Part shown: one piece after another, positions 1 through 9,253 of the stretch | Numbering within the stretch: the first letter of the stretch is position 1 | Layout of the letters: every line of letters starts with the position of its first letter | Source of the DNA: Rivularia sp034931125 | Lineage (GTDB): Bacteria; Cyanobacteriota; Cyanobacteriia; Cyanobacteriales; Nostocaceae | Length of the DNA: 64,000 nt | Reading direction: 5' to 3' | Assembly: GCF_034931125.1 (NCBI RefSeq) | Contig: NZ_JAYGHM010000030.1 | Location: forward strand, 29,476 to 93,475 | Made by a program: the position numbers and the translations under genes | Notes under the pieces: model-generated | The model's database searches: none | What the model saw: the letters and a program-made list of their open reading frames with translations, nothing else | Told to the model about the DNA's origin: nothing

Positions 1-1433
1 GCGGGTTTCTTAGTTCTAATCTCAACAGCAGGCTTAGGTGTAACCGGGGCTGAAGTTATAGTAGGAACAACTACTGTACTAGGAGATGGTTGGGCATCAA
101 TTTTTACAGGAACCGAACTTCTAGATATATCAAGTTTAGATGGTTGCTGGTTTATTTGCACTTCACCTTCTTTAGATGAACGCAAACGGTCAACTATTTT
201 TTCTTGGGGCTTAGATAAGTCCGCAGTATCGGTCGCATCGGATTTAAAATCAAGGGTAAAGGCGTATACTTTAGCTTTCCCATTTCTACGGATGGGATTT
301 TCCTTGAAATACTTCCTAAAATAATTTCTGGTTTCTTTTTGAAGATCGGAAGAAACTGAGCGATCGACAAATTTTAAATAATCAGCTTTCCCTTCAGAAT
401 CAATAACTAAGGTACCCTCGATTTTGCCTTCTTTTCCGGGCTTTGCTTTGAGTACCTCGGAAATTGGCTGTTTAATTTCAGAGTTGGGATAGCGTTCCCT
501 AACTTCTTGAAACTGTTTTGCGAGAGTTAAAGTTCTTGTATCTTGAGGTGAAATATTTGTGTTTGGGGTGGCTGATGATGGCTGATTTGGTAACTCAATT
601 CGTTGGGTACCAGATTGTCCCCATTGCTGTAAACTTTGTCCAGCTAATGTTAAGTCATCACCCGGTTTTGGAATATTCATGTTAACCGGAGCAACAAAAT
701 CTTGGGGGTTAACGCTTCTTGGTTGAGTTACAGCCCCATTATTACTAATATCTTGGTTAATTTGCGAATTGATCGCCACTTGATCGTTATACGATGTCGC
801 AGGAAGGGTTAGTGGTGCTGGATTTCCAGTAAGTTCGGGAGGTAATGGTGCCGATTGTATTGGAGGTATGTCGGGCAAATTGTAATTTGAAGATGGTCTT
901 GGTATAGATCTCATTTTCGTAGACCCTGCCGAACTTCCCAATTCTATGTCTTGATTGAAACGACGATATGAACCGTCAGATTTTGCTTTGACATTAAATG
1001 AAGAGTCGAAATTGGGTTGAGGAAGTACTGGTAAAGACTGACTTCTGGGTAAAGACGAGATATTTGGATTAGCCGACGATGTAGGTAAAGATGGTATTAA
1101 CATCTTTGTGGAATCGGGACTAGGTGGTAGTTGATTTAAAGGAGTTGGCTGAACCGCAAAGTTCGGTAGAGGAATTGCCGACTGTAGAGGAACCTGGGGT
1201 AAACCGGCAATTTGAGGACTATTCTTTTGGGGTAATCTACTTTGTTCTGCCTGAGATAATTCCATTATCCCGACACTTTCAGGGGATGCTTTTTGGTTTA
1301 CTTTCGAGTCAACAGGCATTAAAGGCAGTATAAAAGCAATAGCACCATGAATGCCGACAGAGGCTATGGCTGCTATTCCGGCTGGTTGGCTTAAAAATTC
1401 GGGTATATTTTTGAATACTGAGACGTAAGACAT
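1..1433 (-). CDS. TonB-like energy-transducer family protein (3' end outside window)
   Basis: The frame is open from an ATG at 1433 to the window edge, so the C-terminus is missing. Translation begins MSYVSVFKNIPEFLSQPAG, followed by one hydrophobic segment (about residues 17-32), a long Pro/Ser/Gln-rich linker, and around 840-240 on the DNA a compact domain with the pattern YPNSEIKQPISEV ... GKIEGTLVIDSEGKADYLKFV ending in KVYAFTLDF, which resembles the TonB C-terminal fold. A second Pro-rich stretch follows to the edge. Known TonB proteins are anchored in the inner membrane, span the periplasm and energise outer-membrane receptors; cyanobacterial versions are long and divergent. Partner ExbB/ExbD genes are not seen here. 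Family assignment is by pattern and is moderately sure; the reading frame itself is secure. Confidence 0.7.
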   Translation of the reverse strand, partial: MSYVSVFKNIPEFLSQPAGIAAIASVGIHGAIAFILPLMPVDSKVNQKASPESVGIMELSQAEQSRLPQKNSPQIAGLPQVPLQSAIPLPNFAVQPTPLNQLPPSPDSTKMLIPSLPTSSANPNISSLPRSQSLPVLPQPNFDSSFNVKAKSDGSYRRFNQDIELGSSAGSTKMRSIPRPSSNYNLPDIPPIQSAPLPPELTGNPAPLTLPATSYNDQVAINSQINQDISNNGAVTQPRSVNPQDFVAPVNMNIPKPGDDLTLAGQSLQQWGQSGTQRIELPNQPSSATPNTNISPQDTRTLTLAKQFQEVRERYPNSEIKQPISEVLKAKPGKEGKIEGTLVIDSEGKADYLKFVDRSVSSDLQKETRNYFRKYFKENPIRRNGKAKVYAFTLDFKSDATDTADLSKPQEKIVDRLRSSKEGEVQINQQPSKLDISRSSVPVKIDAQPSPSTVVVPTITSAPVTPKPAVEIRTKKP

Positions 1434-2062
1434 GGCTATTATCGCTCACTTGGCTTGGTTGCGGTTGACTAGCAATTTAATCTATCTGGCAATATTTTCA
1501 GGCAATTAATGATTTGATTAAAGTAAGCCCTCACAGATGCAGTCTCTTTGCAAATCATAACTTCCTACCGCAAATCCCATCATAACAGGATTGTTTGTAC
1601 AGGCGGTATCCCGTATTAATGAAAACCGATTGTACTCAGAAGTGATGTTTGCCGATAGAGGACTTTGAAAACCATCATTTTTAAAACTGTATTTTTAAGT
1701 TTGACGGAAATAGATTGTTTAGGTAAATATACTAACTATGGCTATAGGTTATATCTATTTTTTTACAATTTATTGGCGAGATTCCGGAAGTTTTTAGTTT
1801 TTTATCATTTGAATTGTCGTTCCTGCGAGCATTTGTAAAGCAGAATAATACGGCAAGCATTAATTTACCAATTTTTAGCTAAAGCTGTATTTCAAAAAAT
1901 ACTTTCAAAAAGTAAAGCTGAAATAATCATTAATTATAGATTATATTCATCCACTAGCAATGTTTACATAATACCAATTTCACTATTTACTTACGTATAA
2001 GTTATACATTTAAATTTTTTCGCAAGTTTTACCCATTAAATCTCGTTACTCTAAGCAAGTAA
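1434..2062. other. AT-rich intergenic region without recognised gene
   Basis: About 630 bases separate the divergent TonB-like gene and the lipase gene. I see no long frame, no tRNA and no strong terminator hairpin. It presumably holds the promoters of both flanking genes, but no clear -35/-10 pair stood out. Confidence 0.6.
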
Positions 2063-2752
2063 ATGTCATTACCTACAGTTATTTTACCTGGTTTTTTTGA
2101 AAGCGCTGAAGCTTACTATAGCTTAGAAAAATTATTGCAAAATATTGGTTTTCCTACAGTCACGGTACCGCTACAAAGACGAGACTGGATAGCAACTTTG
2201 GGAGGAAGCTCTGTAGTTCCGATTTTGCAGCAATTAGACTACACGGTAAAAAGCATATTACAACAAGTTGGTGTTTCTCAAGTTAATTTGATCGCTCACT
2301 CCGCAGGAGGTTGGATATCGCGTATCTATTTGGGAGAAGTCCCCTATGGCAAACGCAGCCCAAAGTTAACATGGCAAGGACATTCCCAGGTTGCAACTCT
2401 AATTACTTTAGGTACACCTCATACAAGTTTGGAGCGATGGACTCGCTCAAATCTGGATTTTGTAAATAATAATTATCCCGGAGCATTTCACGAAAAAGTC
2501 CGTTACGTATGTGTGGCGGGAAAAACAATTTTCGGACAAAGACGATTGGGAAATTGGTTAGCCTTCAATAGCTACAAGTTAACTTGTGGTAACGGTAACA
2601 CTTGGGGAGATGGAATTACACCCATCGAAGCTGCTCATTTAAATGGTGCAAAAAATTTAGTCCTTGAAGGTGTAATGCATTCTCCGAGAAGCCCTAAAAT
2701 TTGGTATGGTTCGCCAGAATCAATGCAAAGTTGGGTAAAATACTTAGCATAA
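2063..2752 (+). CDS. alpha/beta-hydrolase, lipase/esterase-like
   Basis: This 229-residue protein has the layout of a serine lipase of the PGAP1/LipA_2-like alpha/beta-hydrolase group. The opening strand-turn PTVILPGFFESAEAY gives the oxyanion-hole side; the nucleophile elbow is NLIAHSAGGWISR (Ser near residue 81); a probable acid is the Asp in WGDGITPIEAA and the catalytic His lies in EGVMHSPRSP near the C-terminus. No signal peptide is evident, so a cytosolic or membrane-surface enzyme is likely. The substrate cannot be told from sequence. It stands alone, with the cytochrome b6-like gene 83 bases downstream on the same strand. The fold and triad are well supported; any physiological role is open. 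Confidence 0.85.
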   Translation: MSLPTVILPGFFESAEAYYSLEKLLQNIGFPTVTVPLQRRDWIATLGGSSVVPILQQLDYTVKSILQQVGVSQVNLIAHSAGGWISRIYLGEVPYGKRSPKLTWQGHSQVATLITLGTPHTSLERWTRSNLDFVNNNYPGAFHEKVRYVCVAGKTIFGQRRLGNWLAFNSYKLTCGNGNTWGDGITPIEAAHLNGAKNLVLEGVMHSPRSPKIWYGSPESMQSWVKYLA

Positions 2753-2835
2753 CTGTATATTCTTTTTGTCAAAAGTTAATATTTCTTAGTTAAAATCGTA
2801 ATAAAAATAGGTATTTCCTGAAAAAGGAAGGTTTT

Positions 2836-3477
2836 ATGGTTTTACAAGAAAGCCGATTTGAAACGGTGATGCGGCGGACGGCAACGATTTTGTCGGTAGT
2901 AATTATTACCTTGACTTTGATTGCCGCGACGACTGGAATTTTACTGTCTATTTATTACGAACCAGCTTCCGGCAGGGCTTATCAGTCATTAAAGGTGATA
3001 ACTGAAGAAATTCAGTACGGTTGGTTATTCCGTAAAGCTCACAATCTTGCGGGCAATGGAGTAATTATTGTTGCCTTGATTCAGATTGTGGTGATGTTCT
3101 TAGGCAGAAAATTTACTAAAAGTTGGTATACAGCTTGGGTGAGTGGAATCTTCTTGACTTTATCTGTAATTGGATTAAGTTGGACTTCGATGATTTTGGG
3201 TTGGGATCAAGTTGGATTTTGGCGCTTTAATATTGAGCTAGGAACTATTGAAGCTATTCCTCTGATCGGCGAGCAGTTAAGAGAAATTCTGACTGGTGGT
3301 AGTGGTGTTAGTACCTTGACCGTTCAGAGACTTTATACCATACACAGCTATATTCTCTCTACTGCTGCAATAATTTTGGCGATAGTACATTTATTTAGTG
3401 TGCTGTGGGTTGAAAAACAAGTCAGCACACCGCAAGAATTAATTCAAGGTGTTGGAGCATCGGTAGCAGAAAGTTGA
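2836..3477 (+). CDS. divergent cytochrome b6-like membrane protein
   Basis: At 213 residues this matches the length and four-helix plan of cytochrome b6 (PetB), including the GWLFRKAH, WDQVGFW and LYTIHSY blocks. Aligning by eye, three of the four heme-b ligands are present: H69 (PetB H86), H170 (H187) and H185 (H202), with the b6-type 15-residue spacing of the last pair. The partner of H185, PetB H100, is Gln here (Q83), and the cysteine that binds the extra c-type heme in PetB (C35) aligns with Ile18. It should therefore hold heme b_p but perhaps not a normal b_n or c_n heme. It is not the main petB, which would normally lie next to petD. An AGGAAGG ribosome site precedes the ATG. Its last 34 bases overlap the end of the antiporter gene on the other strand. 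Confidence 0.85.
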   Translation: MVLQESRFETVMRRTATILSVVIITLTLIAATTGILLSIYYEPASGRAYQSLKVITEEIQYGWLFRKAHNLAGNGVIIVALIQIVVMFLGRKFTKSWYTAWVSGIFLTLSVIGLSWTSMILGWDQVGFWRFNIELGTIEAIPLIGEQLREILTGGSGVSTLTVQRLYTIHSYILSTAAIILAIVHLFSVLWVEKQVSTPQELIQGVGASVAES

Positions 3478-5363
3478 GATAACCTCCCAATGGGAATTTC
3501 TTCTACTTCTGGTAAATTTTCTAAAGAAAGACGAGTTGATTGGTGTCCACCAGACAATCGTTTGAGCAGATCCGGTCTGGGGTCATGCAATAAGTAGATT
3601 AGGCGATCGCCAACTTGCCAAGTTTCGCTGGCAGCCATAATGTTGATTTTGTCGTCTCTTTCTACAAATAGCGGTAGTAAGTCCCCAGTTCGGATTAATG
3701 CTTGTAACTGAATTTTTTGCAAGGAAAAACCAGGATCTTTCAAGGTCATACTTCCTAGTTTTATTTGTTCGTCATCAAGATGTTGATTCCAAATTTTAAT
3801 TTTGAAGTCTGGAAGAAAAGCTTGTAAAACTTTGCTATTATTTTGGGTTCCGGCTTGAGGGTCGCGGGGGAAAACTGCTAAAACACGCGGTGGATCAAAT
3901 TCTTCTGCGGCTCGTTGAGCTAAAACAAAATTAACTTCACCATTTTTAGTCATAGCCAGAAAAGTGCCTACAGAATCAAGTCCAGCTTCTTCTAGGACAT
4001 TGGCATCTAAAGCACTGCTAGTCAAAACTCGGAGATTTCTTGCTTGTGCTTGCTGACTTGCTTCCGGGTCTGTATCAATCATGACTACATCCTCGCCGCG
4101 TTCTTGAAAGAAGCGAGCAATTAGTAAACTTAAAGGATTGCAGCCAACAATTACTGCTCCAGTTGCTTCTTTTGAAGTAATTTGCAGTAACTTAGCAACC
4201 CAGCCTGCGGTTAGTCCTTGACAAAAAACTGTCATCAAAATTGTCAAAAATACCAAGGCCTTGATCGCATCGCCACCATTTATACCCCGCTGCGTCAGTA
4301 AAATTCCGAACAATGAAGCCACAGATGCTGAAACAATACCTCTTGGTGCAACCCAACTGAGAAACAGTTTCTGTCTCCAGTTCAGGTCGCTATTCCAGGT
4401 ACATAAAAGAATATTTATCGGTCGCACGATGAACATCAGCGCCAATACGGTAAATAAACTACCCCAGCCTAAAGCAAACACGCTGGCAATAGACAAGTCA
4501 GCCGCTAATAAGATAAATAATACCGAGATACAAAGAATCGTAAGCTGACCTTTGAAGTGGCGTAACAAACGTTCATCTGGTACGGACGAATTGGCAAATA
4601 CTGCTCCTGCCATTACTGTTGTCATTAATCCCGATTCACTGCGAATCATCTGCGCCAAAGTAAACAAGCCCCATACTGAAGCCAGCACTACGAGATTTTT
4701 CAGTTCAAATGACAAAATATTGGCTCGTTTAAAAAATAAACTTAGCAGCCAGCCCCCAGCAGCACCAATAAAAGCACCGATACCCAAGCGCACTACCAAA
4801 CCTGCGATCGCGCTAAACGGGTCGGCATCGCCATTCAAAATAGTATCGAGAACTACAACAGCCAGTATTGCTCCTACGGGGTCGATCAAAATGCCTTCCC
4901 CTTCCAAAAGCGTTGCTACTTGCCGGTCTACTTTTATTTGCTTCAATAGTGGACTTACTACTGTTGGACCTGTAACTACCACAATTGAAGCGTAGAGAAA
5001 AGCAATTGGCCAAGGAAATTCTCCCAGCCAATGAGCCGCCATACTTCCACCCATTAATGTAATTAAGGTTCCTAAAGTTACGAGCAATTGCAGGCTAGTC
5101 GAAACTCTGCCCAGTTCTCGCAATTCTAAGTCCAGTCCGCCCTCAAATAAGATTATTGCCGTTGCTAGAGCAACAATTACTTCTAATCCAATGCCTAACA
5201 AATGGGGATGTAATAACCCAATGCCATCAGATCCGAGAAAAATACCGAATAGCAGTAAAAAAACAATGCTAGGTACTTTCAGGTAAGCAGCTAGCACTTG
5301 GGCGCTGATGCCTGCAACGACAGCAATCACCATTTGCAGGGTGATGTCAAAAGATGCTTCCAT
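3444..5363 (-). CDS. cation:proton antiporter with RCK (TrkA-N/TrkA-C) domains
   Basis: The 639-residue protein has about twelve hydrophobic segments (residues roughly 8-390) of the Na+/H+ exchanger fold, with PSIVFLLLFGIFLG, the acidic-helix motif FEGGLDL and a conserved TGPTVVSPLL stretch. A Rossmann-type RCK domain follows (VIVGCNPLSLLIARFF, then an acidic VMIDTDPE nucleotide site), ending with a TrkA-C-like segment around residues 540-620. Members exchange Na+ or K+ for H+ at the cytoplasmic or thylakoid membrane, and the RCK module gates them through nucleotides or ions. Which cation is moved cannot be read here. The gene is single and converges on the cytochrome b6-like gene with a 34-base tail overlap. 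The stop is TGA at 3444-3446. Confidence 0.9.
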   Translation of the reverse strand: MEASFDITLQMVIAVVAGISAQVLAAYLKVPSIVFLLLFGIFLGSDGIGLLHPHLLGIGLEVIVALATAIILFEGGLDLELRELGRVSTSLQLLVTLGTLITLMGGSMAAHWLGEFPWPIAFLYASIVVVTGPTVVSPLLKQIKVDRQVATLLEGEGILIDPVGAILAVVVLDTILNGDADPFSAIAGLVVRLGIGAFIGAAGGWLLSLFFKRANILSFELKNLVVLASVWGLFTLAQMIRSESGLMTTVMAGAVFANSSVPDERLLRHFKGQLTILCISVLFILLAADLSIASVFALGWGSLFTVLALMFIVRPINILLCTWNSDLNWRQKLFLSWVAPRGIVSASVASLFGILLTQRGINGGDAIKALVFLTILMTVFCQGLTAGWVAKLLQITSKEATGAVIVGCNPLSLLIARFFQERGEDVVMIDTDPEASQQAQARNLRVLTSSALDANVLEEAGLDSVGTFLAMTKNGEVNFVLAQRAAEEFDPPRVLAVFPRDPQAGTQNNSKVLQAFLPDFKIKIWNQHLDDEQIKLGSMTLKDPGFSLQKIQLQALIRTGDLLPLFVERDDKINIMAASETWQVGDRLIYLLHDPRPDLLKRLSGGHQSTRLSLENLPEVEEIPIGRLSQLSATDAPTP

Positions 5364-5687
5364 ATTGGAGATTTTGACCCGTGTTTTTCAAAATCTTTTG
5401 TTAAGAATAGTAAATATTAAACTCGATAAATAAAAGGTTCGTACACCTCATTTTTTGTCGAAATGTTAATTTTTTCCTAAGTTGGTTATGATACAGCATT
5501 TTGCTAAACTTTGTACAATCGCCCCAAACCCATTCGTTTTTTTAAAGAACATTTTAGGAAACAACAGCCTCAAACTATTTACCCACTTTAACCTGCACTC
5601 AGCAATATGGCGGTGAGTTATTAACAGGGAGGGAGTAGGGAGCAGGGAAGGGTTAACTACTTATCAATATTATTTTGGTTGAAAGTA
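5364..5687. other. intergenic region, no gene seen
   Basis: About 320 bases between the antiporter start and the tRNA promoter. They hold a purine-rich stretch (around 5625-5655, gggagggagtagggagcagg) of the kind repeated in this genome, and nothing else that I recognise. Confidence 0.55.
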
Positions 5688-5716
5688 TTGACATTTCCCC
5701 ACTAATTCGTTAAATT
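5688..5716 (+). promoter_or_regulatory. sigma70-type promoter of the tRNA-Glu gene
   Basis: TTGACA at 5688-5693 is followed, after a 17-base spacer, by TAAATT at 5711-5716. The tRNA 5' end lies 19 bases further on, which suits a short leader. The -35 is a full consensus match and the -10 matches 4 of 6 positions. Confidence 0.6.
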
Positions 5717-5735
5717 AATAAAAGTTCAAACCTAT

Positions 5736-5808
5736 GCCCCCATCGTCTAGAGGCCTAGGACACCTCCCTTTCACGGAGGCGACAGGGATTCGAATTCCCT
5801 TGGGGGTA
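5736..5808 (+). tRNA. trnE: tRNA-Glu (anticodon UUC)
   Basis: A full cloverleaf of 73 nt can be folded: acceptor GCCCCCA with TGGGGGT (first pair G-U), D arm with GTCTAGAGGCCTAGGAC, anticodon stem CCTCC/GGAGG with loop CTTTCAC giving anticodon TTC, and a T arm AGGGA-TTCGAAT-TCCCT. The discriminator is A and no CCA is encoded. In cyanobacteria Glu-tRNA(Glu) feeds both translation and tetrapyrrole synthesis through glutamyl-tRNA reductase. It is the only tRNA I find in the window. Confidence 0.97.
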
Positions 5809-5872
5809 TTTTCAGTTAAAATAATTAAATATAATTTTGTCAAGGTAGATTCTATATGTTCTACCTTTTTTG

Positions 5873-6436
5873 CTAACTGGCTAATTCTTCTACACGTTGG
5901 CGGACTGCTAAAAGATTGGATTGCATATCTTGAGAAAGACGAGGCTCAATGATTCTGATTGGCATAGTTAATTTAGGCCATACTTTAACCGTATAACAAA
6001 GCATCGTGCCAGTCTTACTATCTAAAACGCAGCTATTTAAACGCCAGCTACCGCTAAAATCTTTAAAATCTCCCTCTACCATTTGGAAATTAATTGCATC
6101 TGGAAAAGATTCTTCCAAATCTAGAACGACTCGTGCTGAAAAATTAAGTCGTAGTAAACGTTGCGAACCGATTTGTTCTAAACGAATTCCCCCATCAGGA
6201 TGCTCTAGTTTTCGCGAAGAAGCAAGGCTAGGAATAAACTCAGATAAAGCTTGGTAATCGGTTAGTACTTGCCAAACTGTTTCTACTGGATGAGGAATTT
6301 GAATTTTAGCCGTAATTTGTCGCTGACGTTCGGCAATTTTTTCAACTTCGACGGTTACGGCTTCTAAATTTGGATTTTGACCGTTATCCCCTTGGGGGTT
6401 TGAATCGGATTGTGCGGAGTTTTGTTCTTTAATCAT
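5873..6436 (-). CDS. SRPBCC (START/cyclase-like) family protein
   Basis: The 187-residue product has the helix-grip layout of the SRPBCC superfamily: an opening strand ITAKIQIPHPVETVWQVLTDY, the helix QALSEFIPSLASS, then alternating strands and a long C-terminal helix (SQDMQSNLLAVRQRVEEL). Such proteins bind lipids, pigments or polyketides in a hydrophobic cavity, but the ligand is not apparent here. The first 40 residues are polar and probably disordered. Its ATG overlaps the stop of the upstream histidine-kinase-like gene by four bases (ATGA), which indicates translational coupling and a shared transcript. Confidence 0.85.
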   Translation of the reverse strand: MIKEQNSAQSDSNPQGDNGQNPNLEAVTVEVEKIAERQRQITAKIQIPHPVETVWQVLTDYQALSEFIPSLASSRKLEHPDGGIRLEQIGSQRLLRLNFSARVVLDLEESFPDAINFQMVEGDFKDFSGSWRLNSCVLDSKTGTMLCYTVKVWPKLTMPIRIIEPRLSQDMQSNLLAVRQRVEELAS

Positions 6437-8487
6437 GAAAGTTCATTCACTTCGGTATCGTCAGAAAACTGAGGCAAAGTTAAAGTAAAGCAGATTGTGC
6501 TTAACTCGGAATCTTCTATAGAAGCACTTTCTACGGTTATTTTTCCATTGAGATGCTGTATCAAAGACTTAACTAAAGCTAATCCCAAGCCGGTACCTGG
6601 AGTCCATCGACCTTTGCCCCGACGGAATTTATCAAAAATGAAAGTGGCTTCTTGTTCAGATATACCACGTCCGACGTTGATCACCTTAATTTGTATTTGA
6701 TTGCCTTGTGTTTCGTGAAGCTGGGTAACTTGCAGTTCTACAGAGCGATCGCGTTCGGAATACTTGTAGGTATTTGTCAGCAATTCTTGCAGGATGCGGT
6801 CAAAACTTTCTATTTCAGTTTGCAGCTTGAGTGGTTCGGGAGGTAAACAAACAGAAATATTCAATCCTTTTTCGGCTAATTTTTGCTCAAAGGATGCTGC
6901 TACATCTTGAATCTTTGTATTTAAATCAATTGTTTCAAATTGGGGACGTTCTTGATGAGTTTCCAACTTCTGGAGTGTGAGCAGGTCATTAATTAAATTA
7001 ATTTCCTTAGTACATTCCTGTTCCAGAATATCCAAGTACTTTACTTGACGGTCGGGCTGGATTTCGGGGTGACGTAAATTACGCAACGCCATTCGCATAT
7101 TTGTTAAAGGATAGCGCAAACGGTCGCTCATATTGCTCAAAAACTCATCTTTGAGTTCGTTAAGTTCGCGCAACTGCTGGACATATTGTCGCGTTCTTTC
7201 GTATAGCTTTGCTTGAACTTCCAAACTCCTTTGTAGCTGAGCGGTGCGTTCATCTACAAGAGTTTGCACTTGTTTTAACGTTTGCGTCTGAATAATCGCA
7301 TTACTGATTTGAGCGCAAACCATTTCGACAATATTTAATTCAGCTTCTTGCCAATTGCGGCTTTGCCTTTGCTGTAATACTAAAAATCCTAACACTTTGC
7401 CTTGGCTTTCTAAAGGCATTAGCATTACTGCTGGCAACTTATCTAAAACAAATATCGGAGCAATAGTAGAAGTGTCCTTACGTCTACCTGAATTGTCATT
7501 TATAGTTACGGGCTTAGATGCTTTGAAAGCACGCTGAGATATACCGCAGTCTCCAAGCCAGAAAGATTGCTCAACAGATTTTAACTCATCACAAAGCGAA
7601 GAATCCGTTTCTCTACACCATTCACTAACAACAGTCGCTCTAGCTTTGGGAATTTGTGTTTTTGTACGAATCCTAAATAAAGGGTCTGAATATTTTAATA
7701 ATATTAATAAACCACGGTCGGCTCCTAAAGCTTCAGCCGTAGAAGTAACCACCAACTGAAGCATTTGGCTAAATTCCAAATTGCTGCGGTTGAGTATAGT
7801 TAGTTGCTGAATCAAACTTTGATGCTGCTCGCTTTTTCGCACCTGCTGTTTTTGAGAAGCAATTACCCTTGCTTGTGCCACTTGAGCAAAGGCGATCGCA
7901 CAGCAAGACTCGACTGCTTTGAGCAATTGTTTTTCTGAATTACTCCATTCATAAGGTTCGGATTTGATCAGACTAATTACGCCATTATTTTCATCACCAA
8001 AGCGAGTCGGAATTGCTAGTACGGCTTTTATTGGTAAAGGAAAATTTTGACATCCAATTGCCAAACTTTCTTGAATTGTAGAAATGTCCTCAATTGTAAA
8101 CGGTTCAGCAGCACACTGTACTACGGGTAATTCTAGTTGTTCAATTGAAAATGCTTCATTTGGGTTCGGTAAACTCAAATAACTCTCTTGAGCATTCCAA
8201 CTAGCAGTGGTTAGTTCTCCTTCTTTTGGGTCTGTGAGCAGATAACAATAATCTACTTTGAAGGCATTTCCTACTAATTGAGCGATTTCTAGCAGCATCT
8301 GATCGGTAGGTATGCTGCTAGCAATAATCTGATTGATTTCGGATACCAACCGATGGGCAGGTGTAAGAGTATGCTGCATCAGCTTAAAGTGGTATTTTTC
8401 CAATTCTTCTTGTTCATCCGGGCGCTGGGGCGGTGACGTTATTATATGCTTTTTCATTTGTGGCACACTTTTGGATAATGACTCCAT
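6433..8487 (-). CDS. GAF-domain histidine-kinase-like protein with degenerate H-box
   Basis: Two GAF-type sensor domains (about residues 45-205 and 235-400), a coiled segment (405-450), a HisKA-like dimerisation region and a C-terminal HATPase. Numbering here is from an upstream in-frame TTG at 8502; subtract 5 for the ATG. The H-box reads FLSNMSDRLRYPLTNM, so the phospho-accepting His is Asp460. The N-box (ELLTNTYKYS) and G2 box (GTGLGLALV) look intact, but the G1 box reads NVGRGI instead of DxGxGI, with Asn609 at the adenine-contacting Asp. Autokinase activity is therefore doubtful, and a signalling or allosteric role is more likely. I chose ATG 8487 because AGGAGG (8503-8508) directly abuts the TTG, leaving no spacing, but lies 15 bases before the ATG. 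It is coupled to the SRPBCC gene downstream. Confidence 0.88.
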   Translation of the reverse strand: MESLSKSVPQMKKHIITSPPQRPDEQEELEKYHFKLMQHTLTPAHRLVSEINQIIASSIPTDQMLLEIAQLVGNAFKVDYCYLLTDPKEGELTTASWNAQESYLSLPNPNEAFSIEQLELPVVQCAAEPFTIEDISTIQESLAIGCQNFPLPIKAVLAIPTRFGDENNGVISLIKSEPYEWSNSEKQLLKAVESCCAIAFAQVAQARVIASQKQQVRKSEQHQSLIQQLTILNRSNLEFSQMLQLVVTSTAEALGADRGLLILLKYSDPLFRIRTKTQIPKARATVVSEWCRETDSSLCDELKSVEQSFWLGDCGISQRAFKASKPVTINDNSGRRKDTSTIAPIFVLDKLPAVMLMPLESQGKVLGFLVLQQRQSRNWQEAELNIVEMVCAQISNAIIQTQTLKQVQTLVDERTAQLQRSLEVQAKLYERTRQYVQQLRELNELKDEFLSNMSDRLRYPLTNMRMALRNLRHPEIQPDRQVKYLDILEQECTKEINLINDLLTLQKLETHQERPQFETIDLNTKIQDVAASFEQKLAEKGLNISVCLPPEPLKLQTEIESFDRILQELLTNTYKYSERDRSVELQVTQLHETQGNQIQIKVINVGRGISEQEATFIFDKFRRGKGRWTPGTGLGLALVKSLIQHLNGKITVESASIEDSELSTICFTLTLPQFSDDTEVNELS

Positions 8488-9200
8488 TGTCGTTTTACCC
8501 AACCTCCTGGTATTTTATTTACCTCTTTTTCCGTAGCTGCACCCTGATGAACCGATTTCAGTTCTACAAATAAATTCTTTCACCTGTTATAGCCCTTTTC
8601 TATCTAAAATGACTTTTGTCACTGGTATGTAAAAAATCTTTCTGCGAGTAAAAATATTATTAGTATACTGAAATGCTTGTTGCACTTAAGGCAAGCCTTA
8701 GTGGATGCATTTGGCTTTATTTACTTTTCTCAGACCTAGAATATCCTCTCTACAACTCCAGACAAACCGTATTTTCTCTAGAGTAAAGTCAAAAACTCCA
8801 TGAATATTATCCGCATTACCACTGAGAGGAAGAATTATAATCGTACTATTTATTTTTGCTGCAAGAAGCTCTGAGAAAAATATTTTCTATCGGTTATCGT
8901 CAAAATAATTGTTATTTAAGGACAAACTGAGAAAAAAGACAACTAGGAGGTAGGGTGATTTGCTTGTTTTGAACATTATTTAGCGTTGATTTTTAACTCC
9001 TACACTTGATTGTCACTTACTTATTAGGCTCAGTATTTGCATATGTCAAGTATTGTCACACCCCCTAAAAATCGTCAAAACTTTGCAAAAAAGCTTTTTG
9101 AGACGATCTTATTTACTCAATAAATTTTGCAAAGTTAATTAAATATAACTTTATATTGTTTTTTATTAAAAATTTAAAACAAGATGTAGCTAGCGATAAG
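8488..9200. other. AT-rich intergenic region without recognised gene
   Basis: About 700 bases with no convincing frame on either strand and no tRNA. The region carries the upstream sequence of the kinase-like gene, including its AGGAGG site at 8503-8508. Confidence 0.55.
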
Positions 9201-9239
9201 GCAGCCCAATAATTGGTTGAAATGGAATCATTGGGCTGC
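9201..9239 (-). terminator. hairpin after the RHH gene, possible terminator
   Basis: GCAGCCCAAT (9201-9210) and ATTGGGCTGC (9230-9239) form a perfect 10-bp stem around a 19-base loop, 15 bases beyond the stop of the RHH-type gene. There is no clear U-tract, so it may act as a transcript-end stabiliser instead of a classical terminator. Confidence 0.5.
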
Positions 9240-9253
9240 GTTCGTTGAAGAAT

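Noticed and set aside
2836..3477. Calling the cytochrome b6-like gene petB
   Set aside because: A heme ligand and the heme-c cysteine are missing and petD is not adjacent.
4261..4995. Plus-strand frames opposite the antiporter gene
   Set aside because: Shadows of the antiporter reading frame; composition and context do not support genes.
8485..8502. TTG at 8502 as start of the kinase-like gene
   Set aside because: AGGAGG directly abuts it, which leaves no spacing; ATG 8487 lies 15 bases downstream of the same site.
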